From NCBI RefSeq assembly GCF_022448905.1, contig NZ_JAKVCW010000003.1, positions 1-64,000 on the forward strand: a stretch of DNA of 64,000 bases. The letters are read 5' to 3'. The notes beneath the pieces were generated by a model that saw only the letters and a list, made by a program, of their open reading frames with translations, was not told where the DNA came from and did no database searches. Positions 36,492 to 43,892 of the stretch are shown in pieces (positions within the stretch are counted from its first letter, which is position 1; the number at the start of each line of letters is the position of its first letter). Source of the stretch: Shimia sp. (lineage in GTDB: Bacteria; Pseudomonadota; Alphaproteobacteria; Rhodobacterales; Rhodobacteraceae). The translations under genes and the position numbers were made by a program.

Positions 36492-37208
36492 ATGATCAAG
36501 ATTGTGAGCTTCAAAATCTGCCCGTTTGTGCAACGGGTGACTGCGCTTCTGGAGGCCAAAGGGCTGGACTATCAGGTCGCGTACATCTCGCTGTCTGACA
36601 AGCCGCAGTGGTTTCTGGACATGTCACCCAACGGGCAAGTGCCGGTGATGGTAACCGAAAGTGGTGTGGCGCTGTTTGAGAGTGAGGCCATCATTGAGTA
36701 TATCGAAGAGGCTTATGCGCCTCTAGAGGCGGATGTCTCACTGGAGCAGAAAGCTTTGAACCGCGCATGGAGCTATCTGGCGGCGAAAAACTACCTTGTG
36801 CAATGTGGCACCATGCGCAGCCGCGATGCAGAGACCTTGGCGGAGAAATCGGCCAAGCTGGGCACGGCGTTTGACAAGATCGAAGCAGCGCTTGGCGACG
36901 GACCGTTTTTTGGCGGTGAGCAAATTGGGGTGGTAGATATTGCTTGGCTGGTGCTTTTGCACCGAGCACAGATCATCAAGGACCACACTGGATATGATTT
37001 CCTGGACGGCCGTCCAAAAACCCAGGCCTGGCAGGCGGCGATCATGGCCACTGGGCTGGCGCAGAAAGCGGTTTCCGAGGACTTTGAAGAAGCCTTCACC
37101 AAGTTCTATCTGGCGGATGTGACCTACCTTGGGCGCGGGATGAAAGACGAGCCACCACAAGTGGCCGCCGCAGGGGGCTGCGGAACAGCAACCTCAGGGT
37201 GCTGCTAA
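36492..37208 (+). CDS. Glutathione S-transferase family protein with Cys-rich tail
   Basis: A 238-residue GST-fold protein. The thioredoxin-like N-domain begins MIKIVSFKICPFVQRVTALLEAKGL with the active-site-like CPF (Cys10), then QVPVMV and FESEAIIEYIEE, the usual glutathione contacts. An all-alpha C-domain follows. The last eleven residues, GGCGTATSGCC, hold three cysteines and are not part of the standard fold. ATG 36492 is used; a long upstream in-frame extension would overlap the dipeptidase gene. The gene is directly followed by repeat copy C. Substrate is unknown; glutathione transfer or reductive roles are both possible. Confidence 0.88.
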   Translation: MIKIVSFKICPFVQRVTALLEAKGLDYQVAYISLSDKPQWFLDMSPNGQVPVMVTESGVALFESEAIIEYIEEAYAPLEADVSLEQKALNRAWSYLAAKNYLVQCGTMRSRDAETLAEKSAKLGTAFDKIEAALGDGPFFGGEQIGVVDIAWLVLLHRAQIIKDHTGYDFLDGRPKTQAWQAAIMATGLAQKAVSEDFEEAFTKFYLADVTYLGRGMKDEPPQVAAAGGCGTATSGCC

Positions 37209-37210
37209 GT

Positions 37211-37271
37211 CTTCTCCTTCCCCAAATATCCCGGGGATGAATTGGCATGGCCAAGAAGGGGCAGCGCCCCT
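37211..37271 (+). repeat. Dispersed intergenic repeat, copy C
   Basis: CTTCTCCTTCCCC, AAATATCCCGGGG, an imperfect TTGGC...GCCAA-type hairpin, then GGGGC-agc-GCCCC. It begins two bases after the GST stop, in the gene's own orientation. Confidence 0.8.
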
Positions 37272-37447
37272 TGTCAGGCTCAGCGACAGCTGAGCCTGCG
37301 TGCTTCCTGAAAAGGGAGCGCTAACACCCGCGTGTTTGCGCATCCGCGCACAATGCCGTTGCGTTTTTGAGCGTCGGGGCGTCGTGGCTGCACTGGCAAT
37401 CGCGTCCCGCATGGGCTATCTGAGCCGCAACCAAGCGGAGAGACCTT

Positions 37448-38569
37448 ATGTCCTTTGAAAAGCCCGGACCCGTTGAGCAGAGCCTGCGCGACGCGATCAG
37501 CCCAATTAAAGAGATCATTGCCGACGCCAAAGCGGGCAAGATGTATATCCTAGTGGACCATGAAGATCGCGAAAACGAAGGCGATCTGATCATTCCAGCC
37601 GAGTTTGCCGATGCGGATGCAATCAACTTCATGGCGACGCACGGGCGTGGCTTGATCTGTCTGCCAATGACAGCCGAGCGCATTGACCGTCTGGGCCTGC
37701 CGATGATGGCGGTGAACAACTCGTCCCGTCACGAAACCGCCTTCACCGTGTCGATTGAAGCCCGTGAAGGGGTGAGCACCGGGATTTCTGCCGGCGACCG
37801 CGCGCTGACCATTGCCACGGCGATCAACGAGCAGAACACCATGGCGGCGATTGCCACGCCGGGTCACGTGTTCCCGCTGCGCGCCAAACGTGGCGGCGTG
37901 TTGGTGCGGGCCGGTCATACCGAAGCTTCCGTGGACATTTCCCGTCTGGCGGGCTGTCACCCAAGTGCTGTGATCTGTGAGATCATGAATGAAGACGGCA
38001 CAATGTCGCGTCTGCCGGAGTTGGTGGAATTTGCCAAGAAGCACGACATGAAGATCGGCACGATCAGCGATCTGATTGCCTATCGCTCGCGTAACGACAA
38101 TGAGGTGGTGGAAACCTCGCGCGAAACTGTGACGTCTGAGTATGGCGGCGATTGGGAGATGCGCATTTTCACCGATCAGATTCACGGCATTGAGCATGTC
38201 GTGATGATCAAAGGCGACATCACCACGCCGGAGCCGGTTTTGGCGCGGACCCACGCGCTGCACGAAGCGAGCGATGTATTGGGCTTGGGGCCGAAGTCAG
38301 TGAACGAGCTACCTGCGGCGATGCGCAAGATTGCAGACGAGGGCCGGGGCGTTGTCTGCCTGTTCCGCGAGGTGCGTCACAGCCTGTATGCCGAAGAGGA
38401 CGAAGGTCCGCGCACGGTGAAGCGCACCGGTCTGGGGGCGCAGATCCTGTCCAATCTAGGCTGCAGCGAGCTGATCCTGCTGACAGACAGCCCGCAAACA
38501 AAATATCTTGGTCTGGACGCCTATGGGCTGTCCATTGTGGGCACACGCCCGATCCTGACGGAGGAATAA
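37448..38569 (+). CDS. ribB: 3,4-dihydroxy-2-butanone 4-phosphate synthase with degenerate GTP cyclohydrolase II domain
   Basis: The N-terminal 210 residues are a canonical Rib[13 protein letters not shown] (38-48), [34 protein letters not shown] and [28 protein letters not shown]. It makes the four-carbon unit of lumazine from ribulose 5-phosphate. The C-terminal 155 residues resemble RibA, but where active enzymes have the zinc-binding Cys cluster (CLTGDVFGSLRCDCG) this one reads [16 protein letters not shown], with no cysteine. The second domain is therefore probably inactive for GTP cyclohydrolysis, and a separate RibA should exist elsewhere. It is read together with ribH. Confidence 0.92.
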   Translation: MSFEKPGPVEQSLRDAISPIKEIIADAKAGKMYILVDHEDRENEGDLIIPAEFADADAINFMATHGRGLICLPMTAERIDRLGLPMMAVNNSSRHETAFTVSIEAREGVSTGISAGDRALTIATAINEQNTMAAIATPGHVFPLRAKRGGVLVRAGHTEASVDISRLAGCHPSAVICEIMNEDGTMSRLPELVEFAKKHDMKIGTISDLIAYRSRNDNEVVETSRETVTSEYGGDWEMRIFTDQIHGIEHVVMIKGDITTPEPVLARTHALHEASDVLGLGPKSVNELPAAMRKIADEGRGVVCLFREVRHSLYAEEDEGPRTVKRTGLGAQILSNLGCSELILLTDSPQTKYLGLDAYGLSIVGTRPILTEE

Positions 38570-38572
38570 GTC

Positions 38573-39124
38573 ATGGCTGGCGCTGAAAAACACTACATCA
38601 TGCCGCGTGCGGAATTTGACAAGCCGGTGAAGCTGGCGATTGTGATGTCGCCTTATTACAAGGACATCGCCGACAATATGTTGGCCGGTGCCGTGGCCGA
38701 GATCGAAGCTGTGGGCGGCACCTATGAGGTGGTTGAAGTGCCTGGTGCGCTGGAAATCCCGACGGCGATTGGCATCGCCGAGCGCATGAGCAACTTTGAT
38801 GGCTATGTGGCCTTGGGCTGTGTCATTCGCGGTGAGACCACCCACTATGAAACTGTGTGCAACGACAGCTCGCGTGCGATCCAGCTCTTGGGCCTACAAG
38901 GCCTGTGCATTGGCAACGGCATCCTGACCGTGGAAAACCGCCCTCAGGCCGAAGTGCGCGCTGATCCCAAAGATCAAAACAAAGGGGGCGGCGCGGCGGC
39001 TGCGGCCTTGCATCTTGTGGCGTTGAGCCGTAAGTGGGGCGCTCAGCGCAAGGGAGTCGGCTTTATGCCCGCTTCTGAGGAAATCAAGATCGCTGGTGAA
39101 CTCAAGGACAATCCGACGGCATGA
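38573..39124 (+). CDS. ribH: 6,7-dimethyl-8-ribityllumazine synthase
   Basis: Condenses the RibB product with the pyrimidine dione to make lumazine; forms icosahedral or pentameric assemblies. The 183-residue protein has the motifs VMSPYYKDIADNMLAGAV, VEVPGALEIPTAI, YVALGCVIRGETTHYETVCND (substrate-binding) and GILTVENRPQAEVRADP. The stop overlaps the nusB start by four bases (ATGA). It is three bases from the ribB stop. Confidence 0.96.
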   Translation: MAGAEKHYIMPRAEFDKPVKLAIVMSPYYKDIADNMLAGAVAEIEAVGGTYEVVEVPGALEIPTAIGIAERMSNFDGYVALGCVIRGETTHYETVCNDSSRAIQLLGLQGLCIGNGILTVENRPQAEVRADPKDQNKGGGAAAAALHLVALSRKWGAQRKGVGFMPASEEIKIAGELKDNPTA

Positions 39125-39591
39125 CCCTATCCGGTAACCAGAAACGCAAGATGAAATCCGCTTCCCGCCTTTATGCGGTGCAGGCGCTCTTTCAGATGGA
39201 GCACTCCGGCCAGACCGTGGATCAGGTGCGGGTGGAGTTTCTGGATCACCGCTTTGGTGCCGAGGTGGATGATGGCACTGACATGATCGAAGGCGATGTG
39301 GATCACTTCCGCAAGACCATCGAAGATGCGGTGAACTATCAGGCGCCGATCGACCAGATGACCGACCGTGCCTTGGTGGCGAAATGGCCAATTGACCGGA
39401 TCGACCCAACCTTGCGGGCGCTGTTCCGTGCTGCGGGTGCCGAGCTGTTGCAAAGCGATGTGCCAGCCAAAGTGGCGATCACCGAATATGTGGCGATTGC
39501 CAATGCCTTCTTCCCGGACGGCAAAGAGGGCAAGTTTGTGAACGCGGTGCTGGATCACATGGCGCGCGAAGCCAAGCCAGAGGCGTTTTAA
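39121..39591 (+). CDS. nusB: Transcription antitermination factor NusB
   Basis: A 156-residue all-alpha RNA-binding protein that with NusE nucleates rRNA antitermination complexes. Recognisable segments are KMKSASRLYAVQALFQMEHSG, LRALFRAAGAELLQSDVPAKVAITEYVAIANAF and GKEGKFVNAVLDHMARE. It overlaps ribH by four bases, the usual ribH-nusB arrangement. A strong hairpin terminator 40 bases downstream ends the operon. Confidence 0.97.
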   Translation: MTLSGNQKRKMKSASRLYAVQALFQMEHSGQTVDQVRVEFLDHRFGAEVDDGTDMIEGDVDHFRKTIEDAVNYQAPIDQMTDRALVAKWPIDRIDPTLRALFRAAGAELLQSDVPAKVAITEYVAIANAFFPDGKEGKFVNAVLDHMAREAKPEAF

Positions 39592-39630
39592 GGCGGTTTA
39601 TTCTCCGTTAACTTTGCTAAGTCACTGTGA

Positions 39631-39658
39631 CGCGCAATCGGAAGGTTGCGCGTTTTTT
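39631..39658 (+). terminator. Rho-independent terminator after nusB
   Basis: CGCGCAA - eight-base loop - TTGCGCG followed by TTTTTT. Stem is perfect over seven pairs. Confidence 0.9.
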
Positions 39659-39751
39659 GTGCTTTGGTCGCGGTGCGGCCAATCTGTCGCGCAGCTGTGA
39701 CTTGCCGTTTTGAAACGACTGTCGTTTAATGGTGTGTGAGGAGGCACTGCC

Positions 39752-40081
39752 ATGCCAAAGCTGATTTCACTCTATATCCGTCAGGTGGCGATCGGGTTCG
39801 CCATTTCCGCCGCTTTTGTGGCGATGCTGCTGTATTTCAACGTGGCCAATCTCTGGCATCTGGTGAGCAGTAGCTCTGAAGGTGTTCTGGCGGTGATTGT
39901 CATGTGGGTGCTGAACGGCATTGTCTTTGCCGGGGTGCAGTTTGGCATCGCGATCATGCGCATGAAAGATGACAGCCAGCCTGGTGGTGGCAAGCGCAGC
40001 GCGCTGCCGGTGATGCTGGCGGAGCCGGTGCCGGTCAAGATTGACCGCCGCACCCCGCAACAGCGTCAGATCCGCCGCTGA
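39752..40081 (+). CDS. Small inner-membrane protein of unknown function, 109 aa
   Basis: Two membrane helices are evident at about 12-30 (AIGFAISAAFVAMLLYFNV) and 43-68 (GVLAVIVMWVLNGIVFAGVQFGIAIM). The C-terminal half is basic and cytoplasmic, ending in RTPQQRQIRR. ATG 39752 has GAGGAG upstream. Isolated between two terminators, so it is a monocistronic gene. Family unnamed, although such proteins are common in this order. Confidence 0.75.
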   Translation: MPKLISLYIRQVAIGFAISAAFVAMLLYFNVANLWHLVSSSSEGVLAVIVMWVLNGIVFAGVQFGIAIMRMKDDSQPGGGKRSALPVMLAEPVPVKIDRRTPQQRQIRR

Positions 40082-40109
40082 TCGGCAGTCGATTTTGTGT
40101 AAGCTTCAA

Positions 40110-40135
40110 GCGCCCCAATGCGGGGCGCCTTTTTG
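40110..40135 (+). terminator. Rho-independent terminator, strong
   Basis: GCGCCCC - five-base loop - GGGGCGC then CTTTTT. It ends the small membrane protein gene and faces the convergent AHSA1 gene. Confidence 0.88.
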
Positions 40136-40142
40136 TTTGGGG

Positions 40143-40580
40143 TCACTCCATGTCGTGCAGATTGGACAGGAAGCCGTGCCAGCCTTTGTCCAGCGCCATG
40201 ACAAGGCCAAATCCGTCTACGTTGGTGGGCAGTCCGGAGTGGATCAACGTCAGGCGTGTGCCGCCGGGGGCCTCCGTAAGTTCCCACTCGACAGTGCTCA
40301 TGCTGCCGTTCATCGGGCCAACGGTGAAATCCCACTTCATGTAGTCGTGCGGGCGGGCTTCGACCACTTTGCCCCAACACATGCGGTCGCCGTCTTTTTG
40401 GGAGCGCAGGGTGTAGTCTTCGCCCTCTAAAAGGTCCTTCTCGGAAGGGTGGAACCATTCGTTGAGCAGGTTGGCTTTGGTCAAAAACTCCCAAACGCGG
40501 GCTTTGGGGGCGGCGAGAAAGACCGATTTGCGAATGGTGGTGTCCTGGGAAAGTTCAGCCATTGTTGTGTCCAGTGTCAT
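40143..40580 (-). CDS. SRPBCC/AHSA1-domain protein
   Basis: A 145-residue START-like protein of the AHSA1 family, with the typical opening IRKSVFLAAPKARVWEFLTKANLLNEWFHP, then GKVVEARPHDYMKWDF, and the C-terminal ALDKGWHGFLSNLHDME. These bind hydrophobic ligands. ATG 40580 overlaps the ArsR gene stop by 26 bases; a later in-frame ATG at 40562 is also possible. ArsR-AHSA1 pairs are a recurrent arrangement in which the regulator controls its partner. Confidence 0.85.
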   Translation of the reverse strand: MTLDTTMAELSQDTTIRKSVFLAAPKARVWEFLTKANLLNEWFHPSEKDLLEGEDYTLRSQKDGDRMCWGKVVEARPHDYMKWDFTVGPMNGSMSTVEWELTEAPGGTRLTLIHSGLPTNVDGFGLVMALDKGWHGFLSNLHDME

Positions 40581-40899
40581 CTGTCGTTTCCTTTTCAATT
40601 GCGGTTTTCAATGCATCGAGACGGTCGTCCCAGAATTGGTCGAACCAGCCCATCCACTCCAACGCAGGTTTGAGCGCCAATGCGTTGAGAGAATTGACCT
40701 TTTCCCGACCGCGTGGGGCGACGGTGATCAGCCCGCCGTCACTGAGCACCACAAGATGCTTCTTCACAGCGGCGCGGGTCATGGCAAAGTTGTCGGCCAC
40801 CTCGGCGATGGTCATGGGCTCCTGTCCCAACAGGCGCAGGATGTCGCGACGGGTTGGGTCGCCAAGGGCGCGGAAGACGGGTTGTAAGGCGTCGGGCAT
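40555..40899 (-). CDS. ArsR-family transcriptional repressor
   Basis: A 114-residue winged-helix regulator of the ArsR family: RALGDPTRRDILRLLGQEPMTIAEVADNFAMTRAAVKKHLVVLSDGGLI. No metal-binding ELCVC-type motif is visible in helix alpha-3, so it probably does not sense arsenic or cadmium and belongs to the non-metal subset often paired with SRPBCC genes. Two matching inverted repeats lie directly upstream, indicating auto-regulation. Divergent from the CDF transporter. Confidence 0.9.
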   Translation of the reverse strand: MPDALQPVFRALGDPTRRDILRLLGQEPMTIAEVADNFAMTRAAVKKHLVVLSDGGLITVAPRGREKVNSLNALALKPALEWMGWFDQFWDDRLDALKTAIEKETTDDTGHNNG

Positions 40900-40916
40900 A
40901 GCTGTCTCGCTTAAGT

Positions 40917-40932
40917 GATACCATTTGGTATC
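40917..40932. promoter_or_regulatory. ArsR operator 1 (perfect dyad)
   Basis: GATACCATTTGGTATC: GATACCA and TGGTATC arms with a TT centre, 18 bases before the arsR start codon. A second, near-identical site lies 27 bases further upstream. Confidence 0.65.
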
Positions 40933-40943
40933 TCAACATATAT

Positions 40944-40959
40944 GATACCTTTTGGTACT
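40944..40959. promoter_or_regulatory. ArsR operator 2 (imperfect dyad)
   Basis: GATACCTTTTGGTACT, 13 of 16 bases identical to operator 1 and 27 bases from it, so both sites could face the same side of the helix roughly 2.5 turns apart. Confidence 0.6.
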
Positions 40960-41090
40960 GAGTCAAGTGATCTGCTGTTTTGGGGGGAAGGGTGTCGCAT
41001 ATGCCGCCTCGCGGGTTGTGCGACACCTCAAAGACGGGCAACACTGCGGGAGACGTTTAAGATCCAAATAATGCAGGTAATTTCAGGCTC

Positions 41091-41987
41091 GTGGCACGTA
41101 GTTTTTCCTCTCAGGCACTGGCAACGGGCAGCATTCTTGTGGCGCTCGCTGTTCTGTGCATGAAAATCTTTGCCTGGCGTCTCACCGGATCGGTGGCGCT
41201 TTATTCCGATGCGATGGAATCGTTTGTGAATGTGGCTGGAGCCGTGTTGGCCTGGGGGGCGATTTGGATCGCGGAGCGGCCTGCGGACAAGGGGCACCCC
41301 TTTGGGCATCACAAGGCTGAGAATTTCTCCGCGATTGCCGAAGGCTCACTCATTGTGGTGGCGGCTGTGCTGATCCTGCAGGAGGCTGTGATGGCGCTTG
41401 GTGCGTCGACCCAGCCGGAGATCGGTGCGGTTGGTTTGGCGGTGAGCGGTGTTGCTTTGGTGATGAACTTCGTTTGGGCGCGGGTCTTGATTGGGGCCGG
41501 GCAACAGCGGCGCTCACCCGCTTTGGAGGCCAACGGACGTCACTTGATGTCAGACGTTTGGACCACCGCAGGCGTCTTGGTGGGGCTTTTGCTGGTTGCT
41601 GTGACCGGGTGGCACATCTTGGACTCGGTATTGGCGGCGGTGGTGGCGCTCAACATTCTGCGAGAGGGTTGGAAGGTTGTCGTCTCCTCCGCGGGCGATC
41701 TGATGGATTCATCGGTGGCGTCTGAGGAACGAGAGGTGATCGAGGCCGCCGTGAGAGGGGCATCCCAAGGGGCTTTACAGATTCATGACCTGAGAACACG
41801 GCGCGCTGGTCGGGTGGTGTTCATTGAGTTTCATCTGGTGGTCGACGGGCAGATGACCGTGCATCGCGCGCATGAGATCTGTGATGCCATTGAAGACAGC
41901 ATTCGGGCGCAAATTCCCGAGGCGCGCACCACCATTCACGTGGAGCCGGACGATATGCTGGAGGCAAGTGGGCTGGAGCCGGAGTGA
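41091..41987 (+). CDS. Cation diffusion facilitator (FieF-like)
   Basis: A 298-residue proton-coupled metal exporter. Six membrane helices span residues about 10-195. The intramembrane metal motif YSDAMESFVN and the second-site GRHLMSDVWTTAG (HxxxD) are intact, and HPFGHHKAE fits the CDF pattern with extra His ligands. The C-terminal soluble domain (VIEAAVRGASQG..., VFIEFHLVVDGQMTVHRAHEICDAIE) is the dimerisation part. Metals in this group include Zn, Fe, Cd and Mn; specificity is not evident. GTG start at 41091. Divergent from arsR, but the operators lie nearer that gene. Confidence 0.9.
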   Translation: MARSFSSQALATGSILVALAVLCMKIFAWRLTGSVALYSDAMESFVNVAGAVLAWGAIWIAERPADKGHPFGHHKAENFSAIAEGSLIVVAAVLILQEAVMALGASTQPEIGAVGLAVSGVALVMNFVWARVLIGAGQQRRSPALEANGRHLMSDVWTTAGVLVGLLLVAVTGWHILDSVLAAVVALNILREGWKVVVSSAGDLMDSSVASEEREVIEAAVRGASQGALQIHDLRTRRAGRVVFIEFHLVVDGQMTVHRAHEICDAIEDSIRAQIPEARTTIHVEPDDMLEASGLEPE

Positions 41988-42109
41988 GTAGGGGCTTTGC
42001 GTGCACGAACCAAGCAATAGCTGCATTTTGGTTTGAAACTGTGTGCTGCGGTTGACGCTGGGTTGTGTCCTTCTATCGTACGAGCACGTTGGAAATACAG
42101 GTGAATGGC

Positions 42110-42895
42110 ATGCAATGGTTGCTGCAAGATTTTGAAGACACACGGAAACTTGGGGATGCGCTCACGTCTTTGGGGCGAGATGTCAGTTGGCACAAAATTA
42201 TCCCTTTTGTCGGTGACCTGACGCCTCAGCCAATGATTAAAGATCCGAAAGCTGTGGTGTTGTTTGGGGCCTACAGCATGTGGAAGTATGCGGAAACGGA
42301 TCAGCTAGAGCCTGGGGTGTTTCGAATTGCGCCGTTTCTAGAACAGTCTGTTTGGCATCCATACTTACTCAATGGCACGGATGCCCATGTGATGTCGTTT
42401 GGCGAATGCGCAAGCTGCTTTTCGGGGGACAGCAAGATGTGGTTCTTGCGTCCGGTAGAAGACAGCAAGGAAGTTCCAGGCCGCGTTATGGCGGCTCAAG
42501 ACATTGCGGACTTGTCAGCGCGCGTTTCGGCGTTGCCTGAAGGGGAGCTACCGATCGGTTCCTTGCGGGCGGACACGTTGGTCATGTTGACGGAACCGCA
42601 AGCCATTGACGAGGAGTGGCGCCTTTGGGTGGTCGAGGACCGCGTTGTCACCTACTCGCGCTACAAGCAGGCGGGGCAGGTTGGGTATGTGCATGACATA
42701 CCAGAGGACGCCCTTAGATTTGGACAGGAGATGGCGCAGCTTAACAGTGGTTATGCGCCCGCCTATGTCATTGACATCTGCCGGGCAAAGGCTGGTCTGC
42801 GTATCATCGAGACAAATGGCATCAACGCCGCCGGATTTTATGCGGCGGAATTGGAACCTTTGATCCATGCAATTGAACGTTTGTGTGAGGCGTAA
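42110..42895 (+). CDS. ATP-grasp-domain protein (R2K type, DUF4343-like)
   Basis: A 261-residue protein resembling the ATP-grasp R2K clade (family formerly DUF4343). Segments in support are the N-terminal WLLQDF, the middle GECASCFSGDSKMWFLRPVEDSKEVPG with the Lys that would hold ATP, EEWRLWVVEDRVVTYSRYKQAG, and the C-terminal acid/Asn metal site YVIDICRAKAGLRIIETNGINAAGFY. This suggests carboxylate-amine or peptide ligation, but the partner is unknown. ATG 42110 is chosen (AGGTG upstream); an earlier GTG also exists. Confidence 0.72.
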   Translation: MQWLLQDFEDTRKLGDALTSLGRDVSWHKIIPFVGDLTPQPMIKDPKAVVLFGAYSMWKYAETDQLEPGVFRIAPFLEQSVWHPYLLNGTDAHVMSFGECASCFSGDSKMWFLRPVEDSKEVPGRVMAAQDIADLSARVSALPEGELPIGSLRADTLVMLTEPQAIDEEWRLWVVEDRVVTYSRYKQAGQVGYVHDIPEDALRFGQEMAQLNSGYAPAYVIDICRAKAGLRIIETNGINAAGFYAAELEPLIHAIERLCEA

Positions 42896-42898
42896 AGT

Positions 42899-43060
42899 GG
42901 CGGGCCCGCAAACGCAGCCGTGTGGTTATCTCATTCCCGAGGACCTGTATATACAGGTGGGCGCCAGGTAACCAGGCCAGGACCAGGACAGAGCCAGCTC
43001 CCTCGGAATTGCTTAAGGCCACCGGAATGCAACCGTATCACGAGAAGGGCAGCACCCGCC
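42899..43060 (+). ncRNA. Candidate 6S RNA (ssrS) - long hairpin with central bubble
   Basis: The ends GGCGGG (42899-42904) and CCCGCC (43055-43060) pair. Inside, CCG-T-GTGG (42918-42925) pairs with CCACCGG (43019-43025). CCGAGG (42937-42942) pairs with CCTCGG (43001-43006). Between these two helices lies an open region of 11 and 12 unpaired bases (42926-42936, 43007-43018). This long rod with a central bubble flanked by GC pairs is the 6S RNA architecture, and the 162-base length fits. A perfect palindrome, ACCTGTATATACAGGT (42943-42958), follows the 5' inner helix. The sequence was not recognised outright, the ends are approximate and the strand is inferred. It cannot be coding: no good start or codon pattern. 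Confidence 0.42.
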
Positions 43061-43129
43061 GACCCTCTATCTAGGCGCAGCGCAGGGAGGGCGCAAGGGG
43101 CAGGGGGCGCAAATCGCCTCTTGAATTTT

Positions 43130-43144
43130 GTTCCCTAAATGTTC
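43130..43144. promoter_or_regulatory. LexA (SOS) box upstream of mmcB
   Basis: GTTC-CCTAAAT-GTTC, an exact match to GTTC-N7-GTTC, ends 11 bases before the mmcB ATG. mmcB is a known LexA target in Caulobacter. Confidence 0.8.
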
Positions 43145-43155
43145 ACGCTGCTGCT

Positions 43156-43629
43156 ATGGAAGACACGTCCCTCATCACCTTGCAGCCCGGCCAATTGCTC
43201 GCCCGCGGGGTCAGCCGCCACCTGCGCAGCCATGGCTATGTCTCGATGGAGGAGTTTGTGCCGGCGCGGGGCCTTCGGGTGGATGTGATGGCGCTGGGTC
43301 CTAAAGGCGAGCTTTGGGTGATTGAATGCAAATCCAGCCGGGCCGATTTTCAGGCGGACAACAAATGGCAGGGCTATCTGGAGTGGTGTGACCGCTATTT
43401 CTGGGCGGTGGACACGGAGTTTCCGACCGATTTGTTGCCCGAAGGCACGGGGCTGATCTTTGCGGACGCCTATGATGCGGAGATCATCCGCATGGCGCCG
43501 GAGGACAAGCTGGCCCCGGCGCGGCGCAAAAAGATGATCCAGAAATTCGCCACCGACGCGGCGCGGCGTTTGCAGCGCTATCGCGATCCCAAGCTGTCGC
43601 CGATGCCCAATGAGGAGGACAGCCTATGA
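43156..43629 (+). CDS. mmcB: MmcB family DNA repair protein
   Basis: A 157-residue protein of the MmcB family (PF06319). The Asp43 in RVDVMALG and the Glu57-x-Lys59 in WVIECKSS form a PD-(D/E)xK-like nuclease triad, followed by the invariant WQGYLEWCDRYFWAVD. In Caulobacter the family is needed for mitomycin C and UV tolerance. A perfect LexA box is placed 12 bases upstream, so SOS induction is expected. Its stop overlaps the next small gene by four bases. Confidence 0.92.
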   Translation: MEDTSLITLQPGQLLARGVSRHLRSHGYVSMEEFVPARGLRVDVMALGPKGELWVIECKSSRADFQADNKWQGYLEWCDRYFWAVDTEFPTDLLPEGTGLIFADAYDAEIIRMAPEDKLAPARRKKMIQKFATDAARRLQRYRDPKLSPMPNEEDSL

Positions 43630-43811
43630 TGGTCAAGTTTTACTATCCGGATGGCGATTGGTGTTACCGCGCGATCCAAACCGTACACGCGGTGTTTCGC
43701 AACGCGGAGGGCAAACTGATTGCGCGCGCTGAAAAAGGCGACCGTAACGGGTATTATGAGTTTGAGATCACCGGGTTTGAACTCAAAGGGCCAGGGGAAA
43801 TCCTCACCTGA
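43626..43811 (+). CDS. Small conserved-type protein, 61 aa, coupled to mmcB
   Basis: Starts at an ATG overlapping the mmcB stop (ATGA); a second ATG lies three bases on. The sequence is a compact beta-rich domain (KFYYPDGDWCYRAIQTVHAVFRN, YYEFEITGFELKGPG) without a signal peptide or membrane segment. No family recognised. The overlap implies co-translation with mmcB and hence SOS induction. Repeat copy D follows ten bases after the stop. Confidence 0.7.
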   Translation: MMVKFYYPDGDWCYRAIQTVHAVFRNAEGKLIARAEKGDRNGYYEFEITGFELKGPGEILT

Positions 43812-43820
43812 CCCTGAGCA

Positions 43821-43885
43821 TTCATAGCCCCCAAATATCCCGGGGAGGAGGTGCAGGTTGCTGCAGCGGAGGGGCTGGCCCCTCC
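43821..43885 (+). repeat. Dispersed intergenic repeat, copy D
   Basis: CCCCC, AAATATCCCGGGG, then GGGGCTGGCCCC. It fills the space between two convergent genes (the mmcB operon and DUF6324). Confidence 0.75.
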
Positions 43886-43892
43886 TGAATAT

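Noticed and set aside
37209-37447. FMN riboswitch before ribB
   Set aside because: The conserved RFN pattern is not found; the gap holds a dispersed repeat copy and GC-rich sequence.
42899-43060. SRP RNA or RNase P RNA at the same place
   Set aside because: The SRP tip (GGAAGGAAGCAG-like) and the RNase P core motifs are missing.
42920-43138. 72-codon frame in the gap after the ATP-grasp gene
   Set aside because: Composition unlike neighbouring genes, and it lies within a long self-pairing element that better fits an RNA.
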